Below the pieces are notes generated by a model. The model did not search any database. It was not told the DNA's origin and saw only the letters and a list, made by a program, of their open reading frames with translations. Positions 32,540 to 41,647 of a DNA stretch of 64,000 bases are shown in pieces. This DNA is from Streptomyces tsukubensis (GTDB lineage: Bacteria > Actinomycetota > Actinomycetes > Streptomycetales > Streptomycetaceae): positions 4,238,501 through 4,302,500 of the forward strand of contig NZ_CP020700.1 of NCBI RefSeq assembly GCF_003932715.1. The letters are read 5' to 3'. Each line of letters begins with the position of its first letter. Within the stretch, counting starts at the first letter, position 1. Position numbers and translations under genes: made by a program.

Positions 32540-34308
32540 CGAATATCCCCAAGGGCGCGAACGTCCATGTGCCGCATGCGCCGTTGCGTGTCCTGATGGG
32601 GTACACGCCCACTCCGGCCGTTCCCGTCATCGAGTCGCTCGCGCTGCTGTTGGACGCCGGGGACCGGGCGCGCTCGCGGTGCGACCTGCTCTACGTACCC
32701 GACCAGACCCGGCACCCTTCGGGCGCGGTCGCCCACCTCGGGCGGACGAACGTCCTCGGGATCCTCGGCTACGAGGACCAGATCGTCCAGTGGGACGTGA
32801 TCCTGCCGGTCGTGGAGCCGGAGGTGGGGCGCATCCTGATCCTCGCCACCGCCGACGGGCTCTCCGACGGCCCGGTGCTCGGCCAGGTGCCGGGGCTGTA
32901 CGTCCAGGTGCAGACGGTGGAGGGGGCACCGGTCGCGCGGTACGACGTGACCGACGCGGGCAGCGAGAAGGCGCTGCTGCTGGGCGAGTTCTACCGGCGG
33001 GACGGCGGCTGGAAGTTCCGGGCGGTGGGGCAGGGGTACGACTCGGGGCTGGCGGGGATCGTCGCGGACTACAAGCGGCTGGGCGGGGCGGCCGGGGCGG
33101 CCCCGGCGGCGGGGGCGCCGCAGTTCGCACCGCCTCCGGCCGGGGGTGCCGTACCGCAATTCGCACCGCCTCCGGCCGCGGGTGCCGCCTCCGGATCCGT
33201 ACCGCAGTTCGCACCGCCGCCGTACCAGGCACCGCCTCCGGCCGCGGGCGCCGCCTCCGGATCCGTACCGCAGTTCGCACCGCCGCCGTACCAGGCACCG
33301 CAGCAGGCACCGCAACAGATGCCGCAGCAGCAACAGCACACACCCCCCGGCCCGTATCACCAGCAGTACGGCACCCAGCCCGGAAACCAGCAGTACGACC
33401 CGTACGCGCCGCCCGTCATGCCCCAGCAGGCAGGTGCCACGGGCCAGATGCGGGCGCCCCTGCCCGGGCGTTCGTACGCCCCCGGCCATCGCATCGTCGA
33501 CCCGGTGGCCCCGGCGGCGGCGCCCGCTCCGGCGCCCCCGTTCCAGGTCCCGCAGCCGCCCCAACAGCATCACCATCAGCACCAGGCCCAGCAGCCGTAC
33601 CAGCCCCCGCACGACCCCTTGTTCGGACCGGTCGCGGACCTGTACCGGACCCCGGCCCAGCAGCCCCCGGAGCCGGCCGCCCCCGCCGACCCCTTCGCCC
33701 GCTACCCCGCCTTCGCGCCCCAGTCCGTCCGCGGTTCGGGCAACGGCGCCCCGCTCTTCCCCGGCCCCTTCCCGCCCGGCCCGATCCTGCTGGAGATGGT
33801 CTTCCGCGACCGGGACACGGACTGGCCGGTGGTGCACCAGCTCAACCAGCGCCGGGAATCGGCGAATCTGCTGCTGGGCGGCGAGTGCGAGGGCGAACTC
33901 GTCGCCCGGGCGCCCGCGGTGGCGCCCGACAGCTACCCCCTGGGCGTCAAGGTGATGGCCTCCTCGGACTGGACGATCACCGCGCTCCCGCTGTCGGGGG
34001 CCCGGCGGCTCGGCGCGCGGGTGCCCGCCCACGGCGAGGGCTCGGACGTCCTCTCGTACCACGGCCCGGAGGCCCGGCTGGAGATCGACTACCGGGGCGA
34101 TCCGCGCGACCACGAATCGTCGATGAGCCTGATCGCCATGGGTCTCGACGAGATCGACATGGCCGAGGCGGACTTCGTCGACACCGACTACCTCCTCACC
34201 TCGGCCGTCGGCCCGTTCCGGCAGACGGTGCATCTGCCCGGTGGCACCCGGCTGATCCACGTATCGGCCAAGGGGGGATGGACGCTGACCGCCCACCCCC
34301 ACCACTGA
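32536..34308 (+). CDS. TerD-domain stress protein with Pro/Gln linker
   Basis: 590 residues. Residues 1-180 are a TerD/CABP-type domain: IPKGANVHVP, IESLALLLDA, ARSRCDLLYVPDQTRHPSGAVAHLG, VEPEVGRILILATADG and GWKFRAVGQGYDSGLAGIVADY. A low-complexity Pro/Gln/Ala linker (about 185-400) contains two 22-residue tandem repeats (ASGSVPQFAPPPYQ). The C-terminal 180 residues form a second beta-rich domain (SANLLLGGECEGELVARAP, VKVMASSDWTITALPL). TerD proteins bind calcium and are linked to tellurite and stress resistance and to Streptomyces differentiation. The canonical Asp-rich calcium loops look weak here. ATG 32527 is an alternative start. Confidence 0.82.
   Translation: MTNIPKGANVHVPHAPLRVLMGYTPTPAVPVIESLALLLDAGDRARSRCDLLYVPDQTRHPSGAVAHLGRTNVLGILGYEDQIVQWDVILPVVEPEVGRILILATADGLSDGPVLGQVPGLYVQVQTVEGAPVARYDVTDAGSEKALLLGEFYRRDGGWKFRAVGQGYDSGLAGIVADYKRLGGAAGAAPAAGAPQFAPPPAGGAVPQFAPPPAAGAASGSVPQFAPPPYQAPPPAAGAASGSVPQFAPPPYQAPQQAPQQMPQQQQHTPPGPYHQQYGTQPGNQQYDPYAPPVMPQQAGATGQMRAPLPGRSYAPGHRIVDPVAPAAAPAPAPPFQVPQPPQQHHHQHQAQQPYQPPHDPLFGPVADLYRTPAQQPPEPAAPADPFARYPAFAPQSVRGSGNGAPLFPGPFPPGPILLEMVFRDRDTDWPVVHQLNQRRESANLLLGGECEGELVARAPAVAPDSYPLGVKVMASSDWTITALPLSGARRLGARVPAHGEGSDVLSYHGPEARLEIDYRGDPRDHESSMSLIAMGLDEIDMAEADFVDTDYLLTSAVGPFRQTVHLPGGTRLIHVSAKGGWTLTAHPHH
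33139..33306 (+). repeat. 66-bp tandem repeat inside the TerD gene
   Basis: Two 66-bp units (33175-33240 and 33241-33306, the second diverging at its end), preceded by a 36-bp partial unit (33139-33174). They encode the QFAPPPYQAPPP linker repeats. The period is a multiple of three, so copy-number change keeps the frame. Confidence 0.75.
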
Positions 34309-34323
34309 GTCCGGGGAGGACTG

Positions 34324-35730
34324 TCAGTCGGCGTAGGCGTCGGCCGCCGACAGCGCGGCGTCCAGCGCCTCCAGGCCCTCCTCCGCCTCGGCCGGAGTGA
34401 TGGTGCACGGCGGCACCACGTGCGTGCGGTTCATATTGACGAACGGCCAGAGCCCGTTCGCCTTGCAGCCCGCGGCGAAGCCCGCCATGGCCACGTTGTC
34501 GGCCGGTCCCGGGTTGTACGGCACCAGGGGCTCCCGGGTCTCCTTGTTCCGTACGAGTTCGAGCGCCCAGAACACGCCCGTACCGCGGACCTCGCCGACG
34601 CTCGGATGCCGTTCGGCCAGTTCGCGCAGGCCCGGTCCGAGGACGGTCTCGCCGATCGTGGCCGCGTGCTCGACGACGCCCTCCTCCTCCATCACCCGGA
34701 TCGTGGCGACGGCGGCGGCGCAGGCCAGCGGATGGCCGGAGTAGGTGAGTCCGCCGGGGTAGGGGCGCTTGTCGAACGTGGCGGCGATCTCCGCGGAGAT
34801 CGCGACCCCGCCGAGGGGTACGTAACCCGAGTTGACGCCCTTGGCGAAGGTCAGCAGATCGGGGACGACGCCGAAGTGCTCGGCCGCGAACCACTTCCCC
34901 GTCCGCCCGAAGCCGGTCATCACCTCGTCGAGGACGAAGACGATGCCGTGCCGGTCGCAGAGCTCGCGGACGCCCGCGAGATAGCCGGGCGGCGGAACCA
35001 TGATCCCGGCGGTGCCGGGGATGGTCTCCAGCACGATCGCGGCGATCGTGCCCGGCCCCTCGAAGGCGATCGTGTCCTCCAGATGCTTCAGCGCGCGGGC
35101 GCACTCCTCGGCCTCGGTGACGGCGTGGAACGGGGAGCGGTAGAGGAACGGCGTCCAGAAGTGGACGACCCCTGCGGTGCCGGTGTCGGACGCCCAGCGG
35201 CGCGGATCGCCGGTGACGTTGACCGCGGTGTGGGTGCCGCCGTGGTACGAGCGGTACGCGGCGAGGACCTTGGGGCGGCCGGTGTGCAGCCGGGCCATCC
35301 GTACGGCGTTCTCGACGGCCTCGGCACCGCCGTTGGTGAAGAAGATCTTGTCGAGGTCGCCGGGGGTGCGCTCGGCGATCAGCCGGGCCGCCTCGGAGCG
35401 CGGTTCGACGGCGAAGGCGGGGGCGAAGGTGACGAGCTTCGCGGCCTGCTCCTGGATCGCGGCGACGACCTTCGGGTGCTGGTAGCCGATGTTGGTGTAG
35501 ACGAGACCGCTGGTGAAGTCGAGATAGCGGCGGCCGTCGTAGTCCCAGAAGTACGAGCCCTCGGCACCGGCGACGGCGAGGGGGTCGATCAGGCCCTGGG
35601 CGGACCAGGAGTGGAAGACATGCGCCCGGTCGGCGGCCTTCACAGCGGCACCGGCGGCCCGGGACACGGCCGGAAGGGCGTCGTCCTGTGTGCCGTCGGC
35701 CGGGGAGGGGGCGGTGGTTCGAGGGGTCAT
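34324..35730 (-). CDS. Class III aminotransferase (omega-amino acid--pyruvate type)
   Basis: 468 residues. This PLP fold-type I enzyme has the class III signature: [48 protein letters not shown] with the PLP Asp, the Schiff-base Lys in [16 protein letters not shown] and [12 protein letters not shown]. It resembles taurine- or beta-alanine--pyruvate aminotransferases; the amino donor cannot be fixed by eye. ATG 35730 gives a normal N-terminus; upstream in-frame starts would run into the divergent operator region. Its promoter region is shared with the DJ-1/MarR operon and the twin operator boxes. Confidence 0.87.
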   Translation of the reverse strand: MTPRTTAPSPADGTQDDALPAVSRAAGAAVKAADRAHVFHSWSAQGLIDPLAVAGAEGSYFWDYDGRRYLDFTSGLVYTNIGYQHPKVVAAIQEQAAKLVTFAPAFAVEPRSEAARLIAERTPGDLDKIFFTNGGAEAVENAVRMARLHTGRPKVLAAYRSYHGGTHTAVNVTGDPRRWASDTGTAGVVHFWTPFLYRSPFHAVTEAEECARALKHLEDTIAFEGPGTIAAIVLETIPGTAGIMVPPPGYLAGVRELCDRHGIVFVLDEVMTGFGRTGKWFAAEHFGVVPDLLTFAKGVNSGYVPLGGVAISAEIAATFDKRPYPGGLTYSGHPLACAAAVATIRVMEEEGVVEHAATIGETVLGPGLRELAERHPSVGEVRGTGVFWALELVRNKETREPLVPYNPGPADNVAMAGFAAGCKANGLWPFVNMNRTHVVPPCTITPAEAEEGLEALDAALSAADAYAD

Positions 35731-35840
35731 GCGCGTCAGCGTAAGGAGGGACTGCCCCGCCCCGGCAGCGGCACGTTGTCTGCGATGCGCCCCTGAGCTG
35801 CGGCGTTCTGTCGCTTCGGCGGGGTCGTCCACAAGATGAT

Positions 35841-35875
35841 TGACAGCATGCTGTCATGATGACAGTCTTCTGTCA
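35841..35875. promoter_or_regulatory. Twin 16-bp operators over the DJ-1/MarR promoter
   Basis: TGACAGCATGCTGTCA (35841-35856) and TGACAGTCTTCTGTCA (35860-35875) share the dyad TGACAG-N4-CTGTCA, centres 19 bp apart. A consensus -35 TTGACA (35840-35845) overlaps the first, and the second reaches ATG 35875. A further half-dyad TGTCATGACA lies at 35871-35880. This geometry suits repression by the MarR protein encoded in the same operon. Confidence 0.7.
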
Positions 35876-36522
35876 TGACAGCAGCCACGGAGCAGCAGAA
35901 CAGCGGCAACGGCACCGACCGCACCGACCGCGTCGTTCACCTTGCGGTCTACGACACCTGGGCGGACTGGGAGACGGGCCACGCTGCCGCCTTCCTCGCC
36001 CAGCACGGCTGGACCGTGCGCACGGTCGGTCCGGCCACCGACACCGTGACCACCATGGGCGGTCTGAGGATCCGGCCCGATCTGGCCCTCGCCGATCTCG
36101 AACCGGCCGACAGCGCGCTGCTGATCCTGGCGGGCGCGGGCGCCTGGGACGCGGGCGACGACCTCGCGCCGTTCGCCGCGAAGGCGCGGGAGTTCCTCGG
36201 CGCGGGCGTGCCGGTGGCCGCGATCTGCGGCGCGACGGCCGGGCTCGCCCGTGAGGGGCTGCTCGACGACCGGGACCACACGAGCGCGGTCTCCTTCTAT
36301 CTGGCGGCGACCGGTTACGGGGGCGGCGAGCGCTACCGGGAGGCGGACGCGGTCACGGACGGCGATCTGATCACGGCCGGCCCGACCGAGCCCGTCGCGT
36401 TCGCCCGGGAGATCCTGGCCCGGCTCGGGGTCTACGAGGGCGAGAAACTCGACGCCTGGTATCGCCTCTTCCACGATTCGGACCCGTCGGCGTACGCGGT
36501 CCTGGAGGGCGAGGCGGCGTGA
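35875..36522 (+). CDS. DJ-1/PfpI family protein
   Basis: 215 residues. The class I glutamine-amidotransferase-like fold is evident: VHLAVYDTWADWETGHA with the Glu that pairs with the nucleophile, VTTMGGLRIRPDLALADLE, and the nucleophile elbow AAICGATAGLA (Cys118). It could be a deglycase/chaperone-like protein, a cysteine hydrolase or a stress protein. ATG 35875 sits at the expected transcription start (leaderless), with operators overlapping the promoter. Its stop overlaps the MarR start by GTGA, so both are co-expressed and probably autoregulated. Confidence 0.85.
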   Translation: MTAATEQQNSGNGTDRTDRVVHLAVYDTWADWETGHAAAFLAQHGWTVRTVGPATDTVTTMGGLRIRPDLALADLEPADSALLILAGAGAWDAGDDLAPFAAKAREFLGAGVPVAAICGATAGLAREGLLDDRDHTSAVSFYLAATGYGGGERYREADAVTDGDLITAGPTEPVAFAREILARLGVYEGEKLDAWYRLFHDSDPSAYAVLEGEAA

Positions 36523-37031
36523 ACGGTCCGGACGGGGCGGCGGAGACCCCGGACGAGCGCCGGCGACGGCTGGAACAGCAGGCGCTGCTGACCCGTACCG
36601 CGCTCGGGGTGTTCCGGCTCAACGGCCACTTCATCGCGGTCTCGGAGCGGATCGCGAAGGCGGGCGGGCTGACGGCGGCCTCGTGGCAGGTACTGGGCGC
36701 GGTGGCCCGGGTCCCGCAGCCGGTGTCGGCGCTGGCCCGCGCGATGGGCCTGACCCGCCAGAGCGTCCAGCGGACGGCGGACCTCCTGGTCGACCAGGGC
36801 CTGGCGGTCTACCGCCCCAACCCGGCCCACCGCCGCGCCAAACTGCTCTCCGCGACCGCCGATGGCCGCGCCGCCCTGGGCCGCCTGAGCCCGGGCCACG
36901 CAACCCTCGCGTCCTACTTGGCGGAAACACTGGGCCCGGAGGCCTTCGCGGAAACGGCAGAGGTCCTGGAACGCCTGTCGGACGCCATGGCAGCGGCGGA
37001 CGCACCGGACCCGACGGGGCCGGGCGAGTAG
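36519..37031 (+). CDS. MarR-family transcriptional regulator
   Basis: 170 residues. A winged helix-turn-helix (LTAASWQVLGAVARVPQPVSALARAMGLTRQSVQRTADLLVDQGLAVYRPNPAHRRAKLLSATADGRAAL) is flanked by the N- and C-terminal dimerisation helices of MarR proteins. The GTG start overlaps the DJ-1 stop. The twin TGACAG-N4-CTGTCA boxes upstream of the operon are its likely operators, and it may also control the divergent aminotransferase. The ligand is unknown. Confidence 0.9.
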   Translation: MNGPDGAAETPDERRRRLEQQALLTRTALGVFRLNGHFIAVSERIAKAGGLTAASWQVLGAVARVPQPVSALARAMGLTRQSVQRTADLLVDQGLAVYRPNPAHRRAKLLSATADGRAALGRLSPGHATLASYLAETLGPEAFAETAEVLERLSDAMAAADAPDPTGPGE

Positions 37032-37079
37032 GGGGTGCGCACCCGTACCCGCACCGACAGGGCGAGGGGCGGCAAGAGA

Positions 37080-37225
37080 GGGGCGCTGGGGGCACTCCCC
37101 CTGGGCTTCGCCCGGAGGCACCCCCACCCACGCCGCCAGGCGTAGGGGTGGGGGTACCTCCCACGCCGCCAGGCGTAGGGGGAGGAACTGCGCGACCAGC
37201 CACCCACAGCCCGCGGCCGGCCACG
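37080..37225 (+). repeat. Dispersed intergenic repeat, copy 3
   Basis: Contains GGGCGCTGGGGGCAC, two tandem copies of the CACGCCGCCAGGCGTAGGGG module (near 37129 and 37162), and GGAACTGCGCGACCAGCCAC. It is related to the copies at 21020 and 21155 and fills most of the spacer between the MarR gene and the convergent lectin gene. Confidence 0.8.
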
Positions 37226-37277
37226 CATCCGCCACCACCAACGGCGCGTCCCGCACCCCCTCCCCGGGGCCCGAGGC

Positions 37278-37790
37278 CTACGGCTGAAGACGTTCGATGG
37301 TGAACGTCTGGCTCTCCTTCGCCAGCTCGCACTCCGTCTGCACGATCGGCGCCCCCGCCGCCTCACTCCCGCCCTTCACATCCAGGCACTTCCCGGCGAA
37401 CGTCTCGATCACATAGCCCTCGCCGCCCGGCACCACCCGGAACCGCTGGTTCGGCTGCCCGCCGCACTCGTAGCCGATGACCGGCGCGTCGGCCGCGGTG
37501 CTGGCTTCCTTCACGTCGAGGCACTGGTTGGTGCCCAGCTCCCGGATCTCGTACGCGCCCCCGCCGACCGACGCGAACTCGAACTGCTGGTCGGCCGCGC
37601 CCGTACAGTCCGACTGGACCAGCAATTTGTCGGCGGCCCGGAGTTCGAGGCAGAGGCCCGCGAACGATTCGGCCGTGTAGAGGGTCGCGGCCGCGGCGGC
37701 CTGGGCGCCGGGCGCGCCGAGCAGTCCGGTCGCCGCCGCGCCCGCGATGACCGCGGCCGCCAGGGTCTTCTTCCCCGCACGCACAAGCAT
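37278..37790 (-). CDS. Secreted ricin-type lectin
   Basis: 170 residues. The signal peptide LVRAGKKTLAAAVIAGAAATGLLGAPGAQA (cleavage near 31) precedes one trefoil with three repeats: LCLELRAAD...DQQFEF, QCLDVKEAS...NQRFRV and KCLDVKGGS...SQTFTI. Each Q-x-F replaces the usual Q-x-W, so sugar binding may differ from the lectin at 23767. ATG 37790 follows AAAGGTGCTCCC. No enzyme domain. Its 5' region (37791 onward) is a shared spacer with the divergent kinase. Confidence 0.85.
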   Translation of the reverse strand: MLVRAGKKTLAAAVIAGAAATGLLGAPGAQAAAAATLYTAESFAGLCLELRAADKLLVQSDCTGAADQQFEFASVGGGAYEIRELGTNQCLDVKEASTAADAPVIGYECGGQPNQRFRVVPGGEGYVIETFAGKCLDVKGGSEAAGAPIVQTECELAKESQTFTIERLQP

Positions 37791-38090
37791 GGGAGCACCT
37801 TTCGAGAGTTTCGGACGTCGCACTGGAGGCGACAGGAGGGGGCCGGGGCAGGCGCCCCGGCCCGCCCAGTCTTCGGCCGCGCGAGATCACCGGGAAAGGG
37901 CGACCGGCGATCTTCCCGCCTTCGGGTGAACCCCGGCGCACGCCCGTGACGCCGGTCGGCGCAACCCCCCTGCCCGGCCGCCGTCCGCAACCGCTTCCCG
38001 GTAGCTGATCAGGGGTGGGGCACGGCCTGCGCCGGGCGCGGCCTATCCTCATGGAATCCAGCGACGGGGATGACGGGGCCGGGGGGAACG
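37791..38090. other. Divergent spacer between lectin and kinase genes
   Basis: 300 bp. A TATCCT -10 box (38044-38049) probably drives the kinase gene. The lectin promoter must lie in the left part. I see no gene or notable repeat. Confidence 0.5.
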
Positions 38091-39704
38091 ATGGAGATGC
38101 TGGCGCCTGAGGATCCGCGCCGGATAGGCGCGTACCGGCTGCTCGCCCGTCTCGGCGCGGGCGGTATGGGCCAGGTGTATCTGGCCCGCAGCGACCGGGG
38201 CCGTACGGTCGCCGTCAAGCTGGTCCGGGCCGAACTCGCCGCCCAGGAGTCCTTCCGGGAGCGTTTCCGGCTGGAGGTGAACGCGGCCCGCCGGGTGGGT
38301 GGCGAGTGGACCGCGCCCGTTCTGGATGCGGACACCGAAGCGGCCGTGCCGTGGGTGGCCACCGGCTATGTCGCGGGCCCGTCGCTGAGCGACGTGGTCG
38401 CCAAGGGGTACGGCCCGCTGCCGGAGCGTTCGGTACGCATCCTGGGGACGGGGCTTGCGCACGCCCTGCGCTCCATTCACGGCGCGGGTCTGATCCACCG
38501 CGATCTGAAGCCGTCGAACATCCTGGTCACCATCGACGGCCCCCGGGTCATCGACTTCGGTATCGCCCGCGCCCTGGAGGCCGCGGACATGGGCATCACC
38601 CGTACCGGGGCGGTGGTCGGTTCGCCCGGTTTCATGGCGCCCGAGCAGGTGCGGGGCCTGCGGGTGACGGCGGCGAGCGACGTGTTCTGCGTCGGTTCGA
38701 TCCTGATGTTCGCGGCGACCGGGCGGCTGCCGTTCGGCGGTACGGAGAACAGTCACGCCGTCATGTTCCGGATCGCGGAGGAGGAGCCGGACCTCGGCGG
38801 GCTTCCGGCCGGTCTGGTGGAGCTGGTACGGGACTGTCTGCACAAGGACCCGGCGCGGCGGCCGTCGCCGGACGAACTCCTCGCCCGGACGGCGGGACCG
38901 GTGCCGGAGACGGACGGCGAACCCTGGCTGCCGGGAGCGCTGGTGGCGCAACTGGGGCGGCATGCAGTCCAGTTGCTGGAGGTGGAGCACAGTACGGGCC
39001 CGCAGCCGCGGGTCTCGCTGCCGCAGCCGCAGCCGCAGCCGTACGGCTATCACGGGGCACCGGCCCCGGCACCCGCCCCGGCCACGGCGGTGGCGCCGAC
39101 ACCACCGGCACCGGCGGTGCTCACGACCGCGCCGCAGCCCCCGGCTCGCCGGGGCCGCCGGATCGGCATCTATCTGGCGCTCGCCTTCGTCCTGCTGGTC
39201 GCCGTCCCCGTGGTGGCCGGACTGGTCTACGCGAAATTCATGGCGGACGACGGCGACGACGGCACGAAAGGCTCGGGCCGGGACACGACACCGGTTGCCA
39301 CCGGCAGGAACTCCCCTGCGCCGGAGGGAGACGGGGACGTAACACCCGGTGATATCACGCGTGATGACGGAAACAACGTGCCGGAGGCCTACATTGGCAC
39401 GTGGCGTGCGACATCCACGTCCGCGCAGGGGGAGCGCGTGCACACGATGACCATCGAAGGCGGCACGTCCGGCGAGAAGGTCATGAGACTGGTTGAGACG
39501 GCGCCCGAGTACGAGTGTGTCTGGTCGGCCACGTTGAAGTCCGCGGGCAGTCCGCTCGAACTCGGCCCCAGCACGGTCGAATCGGGGGAACCGAAGTGGT
39601 GCGGGCCGGGGGCGTGGAGCAGGCTGGAGATGCCCGACGGCTCGACGATCGTCCGCGAACTGGTCGGATCGGATAAAACTCCGCTCCGCTACACGAAGCA
39701 GTAG
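38091..39704 (+). CDS. Membrane Ser/Thr protein kinase (Hanks type)
   Basis: 537 residues. Kinase domain about 14-280: Gly-loop LGAGGMGQVYLA, Lys43 in VAVKLV, catalytic HRDLKPSN (Asp138), DFG (Asp155), activation-loop SPGFMAPEQ and SDVFCVGSIL. A Pro/Ala linker (about 295-350), one membrane helix (about 355-378), then an extracellular sensor domain of about 150 residues with a cysteine pair (ECVWSAT, KWCGPG). The sensor ends in STIVRELVGSDKTPLRYTKQ, and a decayed copy of this end lies at 41493-41569. ATG 38091 follows GGGGGGAACG; ATG 38070 is an alternative. The adjacent lipoprotein may be its ligand or substrate (inference). Confidence 0.9.
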   Translation: MEMLAPEDPRRIGAYRLLARLGAGGMGQVYLARSDRGRTVAVKLVRAELAAQESFRERFRLEVNAARRVGGEWTAPVLDADTEAAVPWVATGYVAGPSLSDVVAKGYGPLPERSVRILGTGLAHALRSIHGAGLIHRDLKPSNILVTIDGPRVIDFGIARALEAADMGITRTGAVVGSPGFMAPEQVRGLRVTAASDVFCVGSILMFAATGRLPFGGTENSHAVMFRIAEEEPDLGGLPAGLVELVRDCLHKDPARRPSPDELLARTAGPVPETDGEPWLPGALVAQLGRHAVQLLEVEHSTGPQPRVSLPQPQPQPYGYHGAPAPAPAPATAVAPTPPAPAVLTTAPQPPARRGRRIGIYLALAFVLLVAVPVVAGLVYAKFMADDGDDGTKGSGRDTTPVATGRNSPAPEGDGDVTPGDITRDDGNNVPEAYIGTWRATSTSAQGERVHTMTIEGGTSGEKVMRLVETAPEYECVWSATLKSAGSPLELGPSTVESGEPKWCGPGAWSRLEMPDGSTIVRELVGSDKTPLRYTKQ

Positions 39705-39714
39705 CAGTATGTCC

Positions 39715-39738
39715 CGCGGCGGCCCGACGGCCGCCGCG
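39715..39738 (+). terminator. Hairpin between kinase and lipoprotein genes
   Basis: CGCGGCGGCC (39715-39724) pairs perfectly with GGCCGCCGCG (39729-39738), loop CGAC. The equivalent position in the duplicated segment (about 41580-41600) is degenerate. Confidence 0.6.
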
Positions 39739-39787
39739 ACCCTGTACCGCCTGTCATGTCCCGCCCATCCCTCAAGGAAGCCTTTTC

Positions 39788-40555
39788 ATGCAGACCGCCA
39801 TTGTCCGTCGTGGTGCCGTTGCCGCGTCCGCCGTCTCTCTCGCCCTGCTGCTCGCCGCCTGCGGCGGGGAGGACGGTACGAAGGACTCCAAGGTGGACAA
39901 GGCGGGCGGTGAGGGAACGAAGCAGTCGGCTCCGGCCAAGTCGCAGGCCGAGCTGGAGAAGCTGATCGTCGCGCAGACGGATCTCAAGGGCCACAGCGTG
40001 AAGACCCCGCTGCCCGCCGAGCTGAAGGACGCGACGACCGCCACGGTCGACAAGAACGAGTGCGCGACCCTGAACGAGGTCCTCGTGATCGGCGCCCCCG
40101 GCGCCGAGGGCGCGCTCGCGGCCCGGCAGACGTCGCGGACGCCGGGAAGCGAGCCGGCGACCGGTACCTCCGACGAGAAGGCCCAGGCCGCGCTGGAGGC
40201 ACTCAAGAGCGCGTCCATCAACCTGCTCACCCTCGGCTCGTACGCGGACGCCGACGCCGCCGGGAAGGCCATGGCCGACCTGAAGAAGTCGGCCGAGTCC
40301 TGCGCCTCGGGCTTCACCAACACGGTGACGACCGAGAAGACCAAGTTCACCAAGATCGCCCCCGGCTCCTACAAGGGCGGCGACGAGGCCCTTGCCTACA
40401 CCGTCACGGCGGAGACGGGCGAGGGCCCGGTGGAGACCGAGGTCGTCGTGGTCCGCAAGGGCACGGAGATCTTCTCCGCACACACCGTCAGCATGAGCGG
40501 CAAGGCCGCACAGCCGCTGGACATCCTCGAAGCCCAGCTCAAGAAGCTGGGCTGA
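39788..40555 (+). CDS. Secreted lipoprotein, paralogue A
   Basis: 255 residues. A lipoprotein signal peptide with lipobox LLAAC (Cys25) is followed by a Lys/Gly/Asp-rich linker (to about 55) and a mixed alpha/beta domain with two conserved cysteines (NECATLNE, ESCASGF). I do not recognise the domain; related lipoproteins accompany sensor kinases in Streptomyces. It is 83 bp after the kinase stop, behind a hairpin and AAGGAAGCC. The first 59 residues are identical to paralogue B (41648), whereas the rest has diverged substantially. Confidence 0.8.
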   Translation: MQTAIVRRGAVAASAVSLALLLAACGGEDGTKDSKVDKAGGEGTKQSAPAKSQAELEKLIVAQTDLKGHSVKTPLPAELKDATTATVDKNECATLNEVLVIGAPGAEGALAARQTSRTPGSEPATGTSDEKAQAALEALKSASINLLTLGSYADADAAGKAMADLKKSAESCASGFTNTVTTEKTKFTKIAPGSYKGGDEALAYTVTAETGEGPVETEVVVVRKGTEIFSAHTVSMSGKAAQPLDILEAQLKKLG

Positions 40556-40727
40556 CCCGGTCCGGGCCACCGGGTACGGTCGGCAACAACCGCCGTACCC
40601 CTGCCTTCCGCCTCCTCGGCGGGGCCGCACGGCTGGACCGGTGCCCACCGGCGGATCAGGGCGCGTATCGGGTTCCACCCGGGGGTGCCCTGATCCGACG
40701 TTTACGTGGTGGTGGCATCCTTGCCCG

Positions 40728-41390
40728 GTGTCCTCATCCGATCATGCGAGCGCCGTGTTCTTCGATGTCGACGGCACCCTCGTCCCCCGCACGAGTTCGT
40801 CGGTCTTTCTGGCCGACTTCCTCGGCCACCGGGACGAGTTGGCCGAGGCCGAGAACGCCTATGCCGCCGGCGCCCTGGACAATCGGCAGGTCGCCGAGCT
40901 CGATGCCGCGGGCTGGACGGGATTTCCCGAAGACCAGGTCGCCGGTCGGCTGAATGGGCTTCCCTTGGTGTCGGGCATCAAGGAGACCGTGTCCTGGTGT
41001 CGGCAGAACGCGGTGGTACCCGTGCTGGCGACCCTTGCCTGGTCGCCGGTCGGCGAGTATCTGACCGACCGCTTCCGCTTCCACCGGTTCAGCGGACCCC
41101 GGCTGGAGACCGTCGGCGGCCGGTTCACGGGTCGGGTCGCCCGTCATTTCGACGAGTACGACAAACGAGATTTCGCCCTCGCGCAGGCACGGGAACTCGG
41201 ACTGGATCCCCGCTCTTGCGGAGCTGTCGGAGACAGCCGCTCCGACTTACCGCTGTTCGCATCCGTAGGGTTGAGCGTGGCGTTCAACGCCTCCGCGGGA
41301 GCGCGCGAGACGGCCACTGTCGCCGTCGACGACGACGATCTGCGGAGCGTGCTTCCGTTCCTGAGTCGCCTGGTCGCATCCGCTCCCTGA
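40728..41390 (+). CDS. HAD-family hydrolase (phosphoserine-phosphatase-like)
   Basis: 220 residues. HAD motifs are complete: FFDVDGTLVPRTSS (Asp13 nucleophile, Asp15), motif II Thr/Ser in VLATLAWSP, motif III Lys in YDKRDFALAQARELGL and motif IV GDSRSDLPLF. The alpha-helical C1 cap and length match HAD IB phosphatases. The substrate is unknown. The GTG start at 40728 yields the motif at the usual position; an ATG at 40641 would add 29 residues without a ribosome site. It sits between the two copies of a duplicated segment. Confidence 0.87.
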   Translation: MSSSDHASAVFFDVDGTLVPRTSSSVFLADFLGHRDELAEAENAYAAGALDNRQVAELDAAGWTGFPEDQVAGRLNGLPLVSGIKETVSWCRQNAVVPVLATLAWSPVGEYLTDRFRFHRFSGPRLETVGGRFTGRVARHFDEYDKRDFALAQARELGLDPRSCGAVGDSRSDLPLFASVGLSVAFNASAGARETATVAVDDDDLRSVLPFLSRLVASAP

Positions 41391-41492
41391 CGGCCACGAC
41401 AAGAGGGCGCCTCGCGCCCGTGAGCGTGTTCGTCGCGTACCGACGCGCGGACACCGGCAGCAGCAGCATGCGGCCGCACCGCTCGAACTCCG

Positions 41493-41569
41493 GAGATGCC
41501 CGAGGCCTCGACGACCGTCCGCGAACCGGTCGGGTCGGGGGAACTCAGCTCCGCTGCACCAAGCAGTAA
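41493..41569 (+). pseudogene. Decayed duplicate of the Ser/Thr kinase 3' end
   Basis: The DNA encoding MPDGSTIVRELVGS in the kinase is recognisable here as MPEASTTVREPVGS, followed by a frame-shifted version of the last ten codons (CTCCGCTGCACCAAGCAGTAA against CTCCGCTACACGAAGCAGTAG). It has no start of its own and is a relic carried along with the lipoprotein duplication. Confidence 0.7.
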
Positions 41570-41647
41570 CAACAAGTCCCGTGGTGGCTCGTCCATCACG
41601 GTCCTGTTCCGCACTCATGCCCAGCCATTCCTCAAGGAAGCCTTTTC

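Larger units (their letters stand above)
39627..40571 (+). repeat. Duplicated segment, copy A (kinase tail + lipoprotein)
   Basis: Homologous to 41491-42434. The similarity starts at GGAGATGCCCGA in the kinase 3' end and stops just after GGCTGACCCGGTCCGGG at the lipoprotein stop. The HAD gene lies between the copies. Confidence 0.75.
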
